Positions 1 through 5,311 of a stretch of DNA of 5,584 nucleotides are shown here, one piece after another; the stretch's first letter is position 1, and every line of letters starts with the position of its first letter. The notes under the pieces were generated by a model that was given only the letters and a program-made list of their open reading frames with translations, did not search any database and was not told the origin of the DNA. The stretch is taken from the NCBI GenBank assembly GCA_017476305.1, contig JAFVAA010000660.1:1-5584 (forward strand). The letters are read 5' to 3'. Source of the DNA: Lachnospiraceae bacterium. Its GTDB lineage: Bacteria > Bacillota > Clostridia > Lachnospirales > Lachnospiraceae. Both the position numbers and the translations under genes were made by a program.

Positions 1-1
1 A

Positions 2-991
2 AGGAATGAACGTAGGCTGGAAAGATTAAAAAAGCGGGCAAAGGAGCTTCGGTCGGGAAAAGTCATTGTGGAGCATCACATTGCGAGATCCAACAATGCG
101 TACCTGGAGCGTATCGGGACTACACGCCCGGAGGAGAGCCTTGTGATCGATCCGGCTGTGGCAGATGTGCCGGAGTATCCTCTGGCGGTGGCAAGGCTCC
201 AGGCAGAACTGAAAAGGCAGGAAGAACAGGCAAGGCAGGGGGCGGAACGGCAGAAACAGGAGCGATTCCGGAAACTGTATGAAGAAATGCGGGAGAAAGG
301 AGGAGAACTGCACAAAAAAGCACTTAATCTTCCTTATGGCAGTAAATATATGTGGGAGTATATTGACTATCTGGATGGACGGATGTTTGCACCAATAGAG
401 AAGTTTACCATAGGGGAACTGACGGAGCCATTCCTTACTTATGAGGAATTTGCCGGGCAGAAAGAGCAGGAGAGGGCGGAGCAGAAAAAGGCAGAGAAAA
501 CAATAACGGAGCAGAGGTCAGGAAAGAATATTATTTTAGAGCATACGGAGGTACCGGAGATTTCTGATAAAAAGATTACTGAAAGGAAAGAAAGCATTGT
601 GACAGCAGAGGAACTTTCAGAACAGGATCATTCGTATGAAGTGCCGGTACAGCGGAAAGAAAAGACAGAAGAACAGAAAAAAGAGCCAACAGTACTAGAT
701 ACACAGGTACAGAAAAAATCCGAAAACAGTAGACGGGCAGGGAAGAAGATTGTCACAAAACAGGATTATGAGCGTATGACCGGTAAGGAAAAGGCAGAAT
801 GGCTCGGAATTTCAGAAAGTGACATGGATGGTTCGATCAGTCGCTTTAAGGAGAAGATGGGGCAGATTGGTATACGGTTTGAAAATACAGTGGAAATGAC
901 GGAAGCATTTCTGGAAGTGTGGGAAAATGCGGAAAAAGTGAGATTGTATCCAAATAGATTTGAACAAAATTATGATAGGAGCTTATTATAG
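2..991 (+). CDS. C-terminal part of a charged, probably coiled-coil protein of unknown function (5' end outside window)
   Basis: The frame is open from base 2, so this is the last 329 codons of a longer gene. The GTG at 68 lies inside the open frame and is probably not the start. The protein is extremely rich in Glu, Lys, Arg and Gln. Predicted helical, coiled-coil-like stretches run through about residues 60-100 and 155-245 of the visible part. Between them is a better ordered block with LNLPYGSKYMWEYIDYLDGR. The last 75 residues (KQDYERMTGKEKAEWLGISE onward) look like a small folded domain. No signal peptide or membrane segment is visible. I do not recognise the family. Long charged C-terminal tails of this kind occur in relaxases and other conjugative-element proteins of Clostridia, but I see no catalytic motif, so that link is only a guess. 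An A/T-rich gap and a new promoter follow, so it is probably not co-transcribed with the peptide gene. Confidence 0.75.
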   Translation, partial: RNERRLERLKKRAKELRSGKVIVEHHIARSNNAYLERIGTTRPEESLVIDPAVADVPEYPLAVARLQAELKRQEEQARQGAERQKQERFRKLYEEMREKGGELHKKALNLPYGSKYMWEYIDYLDGRMFAPIEKFTIGELTEPFLTYEEFAGQKEQERAEQKKAEKTITEQRSGKNIILEHTEVPEISDKKITERKESIVTAEELSEQDHSYEVPVQRKEKTEEQKKEPTVLDTQVQKKSENSRRAGKKIVTKQDYERMTGKEKAEWLGISESDMDGSISRFKEKMGQIGIRFENTVEMTEAFLEVWENAEKVRLYPNRFEQNYDRSLL

Positions 992-1051
992 CATTTATTC
1001 CATATGGTTATTATTTATAGCTTTTATTTATTTCTCTTTTTCTGTATCCCC

Positions 1052-1060
1052 TGCTATAAT
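1052..1060 (+). promoter_or_regulatory. Extended -10 promoter for the repeat-peptide operon
   Basis: TGCTATAAT gives a perfect TATAAT box at 1055-1060 with a TGn extension just upstream. It lies 86 bases before the peptide ATG in an A/T-rich region. The bases about 17 upstream (around 1032-1037) are only a weak -35 match, as expected for an extended -10 promoter. A dyad starts at the next base, so the promoter is probably regulated. Assigned by motif only. Confidence 0.7.
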
Positions 1061-1085
1061 GTACTTGTAAACAAAAAACAAGTAC
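1061..1085 (+). promoter_or_regulatory. Perfect 8-bp dyad abutting the -10 box, candidate operator
   Basis: GTACTTGT (1061-1068) and ACAAGTAC (1078-1085) are exact inverted copies separated by nine A-rich bases. The left arm begins immediately after TATAAT, so the expected transcription start falls inside it. A dimeric repressor bound here would cover the start site, which favours a DNA operator over an RNA hairpin. No regulator gene is visible in the window. Confidence 0.5.
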
Positions 1086-1132
1086 TTACGGAGCAATGGA
1101 AACGGTCATTCGATGAGATGATGGACATTGCG

Positions 1133-1140
1133 GGAAGGAG
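1133..1140 (+). promoter_or_regulatory. Strong ribosome binding site of the repeat-peptide gene
   Basis: GGAAGGAG lies six bases before the ATG at 1147. It is a near-perfect Shine-Dalgarno match and is the main support, beyond the repeats, that this very short reading frame is translated. It also sets the start against the overlapping short ATG frames at 1096 and 1121. Confidence 0.85.
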
Positions 1141-1146
1141 ATTTTT

Positions 1147-1284
1147 ATGGGACTCAAAAAATTAGCAAGATGGAACAGTGGAAATGTACAGGCAGCGGCA
1201 TGTGGTGGCGGAGATAAGATTGTGGCAGCATGTGGCGGCGGAGACAAGAAGATCGTGGCAGCATGTGGCGGCGGAGATAAATAA
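1147..1284 (+). CDS. ACGX-repeat RiPP precursor peptide with three AACGGGDK repeats
   Basis: A 45-residue peptide, too short for many gene callers. Residues 1-15 form a basic leader (MGLKKLARWNSGNVQ). The rest is three near-identical units centred on C19, C29 and C40, each A-A-C-G-G-G-D-K. The linkers are IV after the first unit and KIV after the second, giving periods of 10 and 11 residues. All three Cys are in the repeats, and the only Ser (residue 11) is in the leader. The start has an excellent ribosome binding site, and a radical SAM/SPASM gene follows about 200 bases downstream. This matches what I recall of the 'ACGX-repeat peptide' family paired with its own radical SAM enzyme. By inference it is a RiPP substrate modified at Cys. 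CX3D spacing (C-GGG-D) occurs in all three units and fits Cys-to-Asp thioether formation as in freyrasin. There is no GG-type leader cleavage site outside the repeats, and no signal peptide. Confidence 0.9.
   Translation: MGLKKLARWNSGNVQAAACGGGDKIVAACGGGDKKIVAACGGGDK
1198..1281 (+). repeat. Three tandem repeats within the precursor gene
   Basis: The 21-base units at 1198-1218, 1228-1248 and 1261-1281 each encode ACGGGDK. They differ only at third codon positions (GGT/GGC, GAT/GAC and a final AAG/AAA). The spacers also match: ATTGTGGCA versus ATCGTGGCA, with one extra AAG codon before the third unit. This suggests recent in-frame duplication and selection for the peptide sequence. Confidence 0.9.
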
Positions 1285-1292
1285 GTCAGATC

Positions 1293-1345
1293 GTAACTGC
1301 TCAGCATGGCTGTGTTGAGTAGTCACATCAGATCTTCTTTTGTTG
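1293..1345 (+). terminator. Hairpin with T-rich tail after the peptide gene, possible partial terminator
   Basis: The arms 1293-1307 and 1312-1326 pair over 15 positions with one mismatch (A1295/C1324) and three G-T wobbles, closing on the loop GGCT. A T-rich tract (CTTCTTTTGTT) follows from about 1334. It starts nine bases after the peptide stop. The likely role is partial termination or 3'-end stabilisation, giving more peptide mRNA than enzyme mRNA. The interrupted T tract makes full termination unlikely. Confidence 0.5.
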
Positions 1346-1350
1346 TGAGG

Positions 1351-1391
1351 TCCCGGAAAACGGCATGAGAGCATGCATTCGTTTTCCGGGA
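1351..1391 (+). promoter_or_regulatory. Long perfect inverted repeat between peptide and enzyme genes
   Basis: TCCCGGAAAACG (1351-1362) and CGTTTTCCGGGA (1380-1391) form a perfect 12-bp stem. The loop folds further: GCATG (1363-1367) pairs with CATGC (1372-1376) around AGAG, leaving a three-base bulge. The sequence after it (TTGTTATATC) is only weakly T-rich. It could be a second attenuator, an RNA processing or protection element, or the 5' end of the enzyme transcript after cleavage. Confidence 0.55.
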
Positions 1392-1438
1392 TTGTTATAT
1401 CTACAGAGCGGGCGAAAAGAAGGTAAAACGGACTAATC

Positions 1439-1453
1439 CGGGCAAAGTGCCCG
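1439..1453 (+). promoter_or_regulatory. Small GC-rich hairpin upstream of the radical SAM start
   Basis: CGGGCA (1439-1444) and TGCCCG (1448-1453) pair perfectly around AAG. The hairpin spans the GTG at 1447, which argues against that codon as a start. A second CGGGC at 1409-1413 could compete for the same right arm, so two alternative folds are possible. Its function is unknown. Confidence 0.35.
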
Positions 1454-1472
1454 TGAACATATTGAAATGCAC

Positions 1473-1479
1473 AGGGGTG
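1473..1479 (+). promoter_or_regulatory. Ribosome binding site that sets the radical SAM start
   Basis: AGGGGTG lies six bases before the ATG at 1486. It touches the ATG at 1480 and lies downstream of GTG 1447, so 1486 is the only well-spaced start. The resulting protein begins MQYFSFQWHIT, placing the radical SAM core at residue 9, as usual for this family. Confidence 0.7.
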
Positions 1480-1485
1480 ATGGTT

Positions 1486-2520
1486 ATGCAGTATTTTTCT
1501 TTTCAATGGCACATTACGGAAACATGCGACCAGAGATGTAAGCATTGTTATATCTTTTCGCAGGATGTCGCAAAGCAGCCGGATCAGATGAGTTTTGACG
1601 AGATGTTGGAAACACTTTCTAATATTGAAGATTTTTGTAAGACATTTGGCAGGGAGCCGTATCTTTTTCTGACAGGCGGTGATCCGATCCTGCATCCGGA
1701 TTTTTGGGAGCTGATGGAAGAACTTAATAAGCGGAACATTTCTTTTACCATTATGGGAAATCCATTCCATTTGACAGAAGATGTCTGCAAAAGATTAAAG
1801 GAAGCAGGCTGTGTAAGGTATCAGCTGTCTTTGGATGGAATGAGGGAGACGCATGACTGGTTCCGGATGCCCGGTTCTTTTGATACGACCTTATCAAAGA
1901 TACCGATATTAAAAAAAGCAGGGATACGATCCATCATTATGACCACCGTTTCTGATAAAAATATAGATGAAATACCGGAGCTGATCGATACTGTGGTGGA
2001 GCATGGGGCAGATGTGTTCTCTTTTGGGAGATATGTGCCGAGCGGAGAACCGGGAGATACATCAAACGGAATCACACCGGAGCGTTACAGAAAGTTTCTG
2101 GATACCTGCCATAAGAAATACCAGGCGTATGAGGAAGCAGGGGTAGAGACTTATTTTAACAGGAAAGACCACCTTTTTACACTCTATGAATATGAGGAAG
2201 GAATATTTCAGATTCCGGAAGATGCAGATCCGGAAATGATCTATGGAGGCTGTAACTGTGCGGACTGCACTATTACAATCCTTCCGACCGGGGATGTGTA
2301 TGCATGCCGAAGGGTGGCAGAATCAAAAGTGGGAAATGTCTATACGGACAGACTTGCAGACCTCTGGCTGAAACCGATGGAAGAATACCGTCAGTTCGAC
2401 CGGTTTACGAAATGCAGTAAATGTAAGCTGTTAGCATGGTGCAGAGGATGTCCTGCTGTGGCAAAGGGGACAAACGGTAGTTTTTATGCGGAAGATCCCC
2501 AGTGTTGGATGGAGGTATAG
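1486..2520 (+). CDS. Radical SAM/SPASM peptide-modifying enzyme, ACGX system type
   Basis: A 344-residue cytoplasmic iron-sulfur enzyme predicted to modify the peptide encoded just upstream. The SAM-binding cluster motif is C14-x3-C18-x2-C21 (CDQRCKHCY), and TGGDP at 63-67 is the GGE-like SAM-contacting segment. The core barrel continues through YQLSLDG (112-118) and FSFGRYVPSGE (178-188). The C-terminal SPASM domain, which holds auxiliary [4Fe-4S] clusters, has C256, C258, C261, then G269 and C274 (Gx4C), then C310-x2-C313-x5-C319-x2-C322 and C340. There is no extra N-terminal RRE-like leader-binding domain, since the core starts almost at once. Family knowledge: SPASM enzymes next to Cys-rich repeat peptides make Cys thioether links (sactipeptides, ranthipeptides), while others do C-C links or epimerisation. 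The adjacent ACGGGD-repeat peptide makes the ACGX subfamily my first choice. The chemistry is inferred. The stop overlaps the spacer of the next gene's ribosome site. Confidence 0.92.
   Translation: MQYFSFQWHITETCDQRCKHCYIFSQDVAKQPDQMSFDEMLETLSNIEDFCKTFGREPYLFLTGGDPILHPDFWELMEELNKRNISFTIMGNPFHLTEDVCKRLKEAGCVRYQLSLDGMRETHDWFRMPGSFDTTLSKIPILKKAGIRSIIMTTVSDKNIDEIPELIDTVVEHGADVFSFGRYVPSGEPGDTSNGITPERYRKFLDTCHKKYQAYEEAGVETYFNRKDHLFTLYEYEEGIFQIPEDADPEMIYGGCNCADCTITILPTGDVYACRRVAESKVGNVYTDRLADLWLKPMEEYRQFDRFTKCSKCKLLAWCRGCPAVAKGTNGSFYAEDPQCWMEV
2511..2516 (+). promoter_or_regulatory. Ribosome binding site of the MDR gene, inside the radical SAM gene
   Basis: GGAGGT lies in the last codons of the radical SAM gene, eight bases before ATG 2525. 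This spacing selects 2525 over the in-frame ATG at 2486, and over 2534, which would be too distant. It also implies translational coupling between the two genes. Confidence 0.7.
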
Positions 2521-2524
2521 GTGT

Positions 2525-3496
2525 ATGGGAAAAATGAAAGCAGTGAGGATCGACAGACCGACAAAGGCAGAGGATATCATGCTGACAGAGTGTGAAATCC
2601 CAAAAGTAAGACCCGGATGGGTGCTTTTGAAGGTCATGGCATTTGGGATGAATCATTCGGAGCAGATTTTGAGACGGGAAGAAATATTAGAGGATTATAT
2701 ACAGAAACCGGTCATTCCGGGCATCGAATGTGTCGGAGTGATTGAAGATCCTTCTGACAGTCACTTTCAGAGGGGACAGCGGGTGGCTGCACTGATGGGA
2801 GGCATGGGGAGGAGCTTTGATGGCAGCTATGCGGAATATGCACTGCTTCCGGCACATCATGTATTTGCGGCAGAAAGCTCGCTTTCCTGGGAAATGCTGG
2901 CGGCAGTCCCGGAAACCTGGTTTACTGCATGGGGTTCTCTTTTTGAATGTCTGGATCTGCGGCCAGGGGATGTCCTTTTGATCCGGGGGGCGACCTGTGC
3001 GTTGGGATATGCGGCGATAGCACTTGCAAAGGCACACGGCTGTAAAGTGATCGCCACGACGCACAGGGAAAGGAAACTGTCTTTGCTTGCAGATGCGGAT
3101 GAGGCAGTTCTTGACGAGGGAAGCCTGGTGGGAACATTAAAAGGAAAAGGAATCACGAAAGCGTTGGAATTAGTAGGTCCGAAGACTGTAAAGGATACGA
3201 TGCAATGTATGGAAAAAGGCGGCATCGTATGCAATACCGGGATTTTGGGAGGTATCTATACACTGGATGGTTTTGATCCGATCAAGGAGATACCGAATGG
3301 TGTATATCTGACCGGATTTTTCTCTAATACTCCGACGCAGGAAGTCATGACAGATATTTTCCATTATATAGAAAAAAACGGAATCGTACCAAAGATAGGA
3401 GCCTGTGTTCCTTTTTCAAAAATCCAATCTGCAGTAGAAGCGATGGATGCAGGAACAGTGGATGGGAAAATCGTGGTCACGATGGAAGTAGGCTGA
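2525..3496 (+). CDS. MDR-family NAD(P)-dependent oxidoreductase, quinone-reductase-like, zinc-free
   Basis: A 323-residue medium-chain dehydrogenase/reductase of normal family length. The N-terminal GroES-like domain contains PVIPGIECVG (62-71) and GSYAEY (100-105). The hinge VPETWFTAW (128-136) is typical of quinone oxidoreductase-type members. The Rossmann domain begins GDVLLIRGATCALGYAA (148-164), followed by KVIATTHRERK (174-184), whose basic residues after the second strand suggest NADPH. The C-terminus has GKIVVTM (314-320). The usual catalytic zinc ligands and the structural four-Cys lobe are absent, so it probably reduces activated double bonds or carbonyls rather than oxidising alcohols. 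It starts four bases after the radical SAM stop, so it is co-transcribed and probably coupled. It could be a tailoring enzyme of the peptide pathway: LtnJ, which reduces dehydroalanine in lacticin 3147, is a precedent for an MDR protein in a RiPP cluster. It could equally belong to the redox genes downstream. The substrate cannot be read from sequence. Confidence 0.88.
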   Translation: MGKMKAVRIDRPTKAEDIMLTECEIPKVRPGWVLLKVMAFGMNHSEQILRREEILEDYIQKPVIPGIECVGVIEDPSDSHFQRGQRVAALMGGMGRSFDGSYAEYALLPAHHVFAAESSLSWEMLAAVPETWFTAWGSLFECLDLRPGDVLLIRGATCALGYAAIALAKAHGCKVIATTHRERKLSLLADADEAVLDEGSLVGTLKGKGITKALELVGPKTVKDTMQCMEKGGIVCNTGILGGIYTLDGFDPIKEIPNGVYLTGFFSNTPTQEVMTDIFHYIEKNGIVPKIGACVPFSKIQSAVEAMDAGTVDGKIVVTMEVG

Positions 3497-3574
3497 AACG
3501 TTAAGAATCCCTGTTTTCATAATGCTGTTCTTGCAGAGGGAGCATGGGTTTTGGCTGGAAAGGATGGGTTGGAA

Positions 3575-4573
3575 ATGCAGAGGAACGGATATCAGGAAAC
3601 GATTGAAAAAGGCATAAAAGCGGTGCGAAATTTAGGCAGGCAGATGTCCTATGGGACAGGTACGAAAGAAGAACGGCTCGAAAGGCTGAAAAAGGAAATG
3701 GAAACGGCAGAGGCAGTCGTGATCGGTGCCGGTGCGGGACTTTCCACTTCAGCAGGATTTACTTATAGCGGAGAACGTTTTGAAAGATATTTTTCGGATT
3801 TTAGAAAAAAATATGGATTCCAGGACATGTATTCAGGAGGATTTTATCCATATCCAAAAAAAGAGGAATTTTGGGCATATTGGGCGAGGTATATCTATAT
3901 CAACCGGTATATGGATGCACCAAAGCCGGTGTACCAAAGGCTGTTTGAAAGGATGAGGGAACAGGACTATTTTGTGATCACCACGAATGTAGACCACCAG
4001 TTCCAGAAAGCAGGATTTGATAAAAGGAGGCTTTTTTACACACAGGGGGATTATGGATTATTCCAGAGTGTCAATCCGGATATCCGGGAGACGTTTGATA
4101 ACCAGGAATGGGTGATGCAGGCGATGGAGGCACAAAGTTTTGAAAAAGGGGAGGACGGTATGTTTCGGATGCCGGAAAATGGAAAGATCAGCATGGAAAT
4201 TCCGGCGGAACTGTTTCCGGTCTGTCCAGTGGATGGAAGTGAGTTTGTCATGAATCTTCGCTCAGATGACTCTTTCGTGGAGGATGCAGGCTGGCATAAG
4301 GCATCGGAACGTTATGCGGATTTCCTGCATCGGAATGAGGGGCGGCATGTTCTGTATCTGGAACTTGGAGTGGGATCCAATACTCCAGTGATCATCAAGT
4401 ATCCTTTTTGGCAGATGACCGCATCCAATGAAAAGGCGGTATATGCCTGTGTCAATTATGGGGAGGCAGTCTGCCCGGCAGTAATCGAAAAACGGTCTGT
4501 CTGTATTGATGAGGATATAGGAGTGGTCATGGATGGAATGAGCATAAGGATGCACACGGATTTGCAGAGGTAG
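3575..4573 (+). CDS. SirTM-like sirtuin, probable protein ADP-ribosyltransferase or NAD hydrolase
   Basis: From ATG 3575 (AAAGGA ten bases upstream) it has 332 residues. A TTG at 3551, eight bases after AGAGGGAG, is an alternative giving eight more. Sirtuin-fold landmarks: GAGAGLSTSAG (51-61, NAD binding), TTNVDHQF (136-143), QGDYGLFQ (157-164), LELGVGSNTP (262-271) and VNYGEA (293-298). The deacetylase motifs DFRG and HGS are missing, and Gln157 stands where the catalytic His should be. Asn138 and Gln157 are 19 residues apart, the same spacing as the catalytic Asn/Gln pair I recall for SirTM (class M sirtuins), which ADP-ribosylate lipoyl-carrier GcvH-L in an operon with a macrodomain protein. 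No macrodomain, GcvH-L or LplA gene is seen here. Oddly, the structural zinc Cys pairs expected after GLFQ and around 217-220 are mostly lost (S165, D169, D220; only C217 remains). It follows the MDR gene by 78 bases with no clear promoter. Confidence 0.85.
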   Translation: MQRNGYQETIEKGIKAVRNLGRQMSYGTGTKEERLERLKKEMETAEAVVIGAGAGLSTSAGFTYSGERFERYFSDFRKKYGFQDMYSGGFYPYPKKEEFWAYWARYIYINRYMDAPKPVYQRLFERMREQDYFVITTNVDHQFQKAGFDKRRLFYTQGDYGLFQSVNPDIRETFDNQEWVMQAMEAQSFEKGEDGMFRMPENGKISMEIPAELFPVCPVDGSEFVMNLRSDDSFVEDAGWHKASERYADFLHRNEGRHVLYLELGVGSNTPVIIKYPFWQMTASNEKAVYACVNYGEAVCPAVIEKRSVCIDEDIGVVMDGMSIRMHTDLQR

Positions 4574-4597
4574 ATGCTGCTTCGCAGCGCAAATCCG
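4557..4597 (+). repeat. Nested hairpin across the sirtuin stop codon
   Basis: CGGATTTGC (4557-4565) pairs perfectly with GCAAATCCG (4589-4597). Inside, GCTGC (4576-4580) pairs with GCAGC (4584-4588) around TTC. The outer stem includes the last codons of the sirtuin gene. It sits just upstream of a second, longer inverted repeat, so the two probably work as a combined 3'-end structure. Confidence 0.45.
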
Positions 4598-4601
4598 GCG
4601 C

Positions 4602-4640
4602 ACTCATTAACGAAAAAAGGCAGGTTTTTCGTTAATGAGT
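4602..4640 (+). terminator. Perfect 16-bp inverted repeat between sirtuin and nitroreductase genes, possible terminator
   Basis: ACTCATTAACGAAAAA (4602-4617) and TTTTTCGTTAATGAGT (4625-4640) are exact inverted copies with a seven-base loop (AGGCAGG). The stem is mostly A/T and no T run follows on the + strand, so it is not a classical intrinsic terminator. It may block 3' exonuclease, reduce readthrough or, as DNA, bind a dimeric regulator just upstream of the nitroreductase gene. A small mobile repeat is also possible. Confidence 0.5.
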
Positions 4641-4665
4641 AAATTATAAGAAGGGGTGGTCCAAT

Positions 4666-5268
4666 ATGGATTTTATGGATATTTCTAAAAAGAGGCATAC
4701 GGTCAGAAAGTATGACAGGCGACCGGTAGAGAAAGAAAAAATAGAAAAAATCTTAGAGGCGGGACGGTGGGCACCGACTGCGGTAAATGCTCAGCCACAG
4801 CGGGTGCTTGTGCTGGACACGCAGGAAAATCTGGAAAAGGTGAGGGCTTTCTGTACGTTTGGCTGGCAGAAAAAATATGTGGAGTTAGCAAAAGAGAGTG
4901 ATACGGAGGGGCATGAAAAGATTGTGATCTATTATGGTGCCCCGGTTGTCATGGTGGTCTGCTATGATACAGAGGAGTGCTGGATACATCCGGAGAGTGG
5001 AAAAGCGAGCGGGGCTACGGATGCGACGATCGTTGCCACCCACATGATGATGGAGGCAGCAAGCATAGGGCTTGGGAGTGCTTGGATCAGCTATTTTGAT
5101 GAAGAAAAGGCGAGGGAACTGCTAGAAATCCCGAAACACTGGAAACCGGTGTGCATGCTTTATGTAGGGTATCCGGCTGAGGATTATATGCCAAATGATA
5201 AGCTTTCCGGGAAAAGGAAAGAGTTAGGGGAGACCTGCTTTTATAATACGGTTCCGGAAGCTATGTAG
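4666..5268 (+). CDS. FMN-dependent nitroreductase family protein
   Basis: A 200-residue cytoplasmic flavoprotein of usual family length, starting at ATG 4666 with AAGGGGTGG (4651-4659) six bases upstream. FMN-binding features: R10 and R14 in the RHTVRKYD segment, APTAVNAQPQ (36-45), GATDATIVATHMMMEAASIGLGSAW (116-140, seen in two parts as the helix and the FMN-phosphate loop), VGYP (167-170) and the basic KRK at 183-185. Family knowledge: these homodimers reduce nitroaromatics, quinones or flavins with NAD(P)H. Its true substrate is unknown. The gene follows a long inverted repeat and precedes, by 43 bases, a ferredoxin-type gene that may supply electrons to a similar domain. It could be transcribed with the upstream genes or separately, since I see no convincing promoter in the gap. 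Confidence 0.93.
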   Translation: MDFMDISKKRHTVRKYDRRPVEKEKIEKILEAGRWAPTAVNAQPQRVLVLDTQENLEKVRAFCTFGWQKKYVELAKESDTEGHEKIVIYYGAPVVMVVCYDTEECWIHPESGKASGATDATIVATHMMMEAASIGLGSAWISYFDEEKARELLEIPKHWKPVCMLYVGYPAEDYMPNDKLSGKRKELGETCFYNTVPEAM

Positions 5269-5311
5269 AGAGAATTTTTTGTTTTTTAAATCTGGGTGGA
5301 AGGAGGCTGAC

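Noticed and set aside
68..991. Complete gene starting at GTG 68
   Set aside because: The frame is open to the left edge with protein-like sequence of the same composition, and no ribosome site precedes GTG 68, so it is treated as a partial gene.
1096..1116. Six-codon upstream reading frame (METVIR) in the peptide gene leader
   Set aside because: Its possible ribosome site (GGAG) is only two bases from the ATG, and such a short frame is expected by chance.
1198..1281. Tandem repeats as a CRISPR-like array
   Set aside because: The units are in-frame coding repeats differing at third codon positions, and the spacers are nearly identical 9-12 base codon runs and not unique spacers.
1086..1307. 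Reverse-strand frame with repeated SPPPHAAT units over the peptide gene
   Set aside because: It is the antisense reading of the forward ACGGGDK repeats. It lacks its own convincing ribosome site, and the forward frame has a strong one plus a matching enzyme gene.
1447..1485. GTG 1447 as an upstream start for the radical SAM gene
   Set aside because: It lies inside a GC-rich hairpin with no ribosome site before it. ATG 1486 is well spaced from AGGGGTG and gives the normal family N-terminus.
1162..1770. 202-codon reverse-strand frame across the spacer and the radical SAM start
   Set aside because: It overlaps the well-supported radical SAM motifs on the + strand and its translation shows no recognisable domain.
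3501..3523. Possible promoter (CATAAT at 3518-3523) before the sirtuin gene
   Set aside because: No -35-like sequence at proper spacing. The 78-base gap fits continued transcription from upstream as well.
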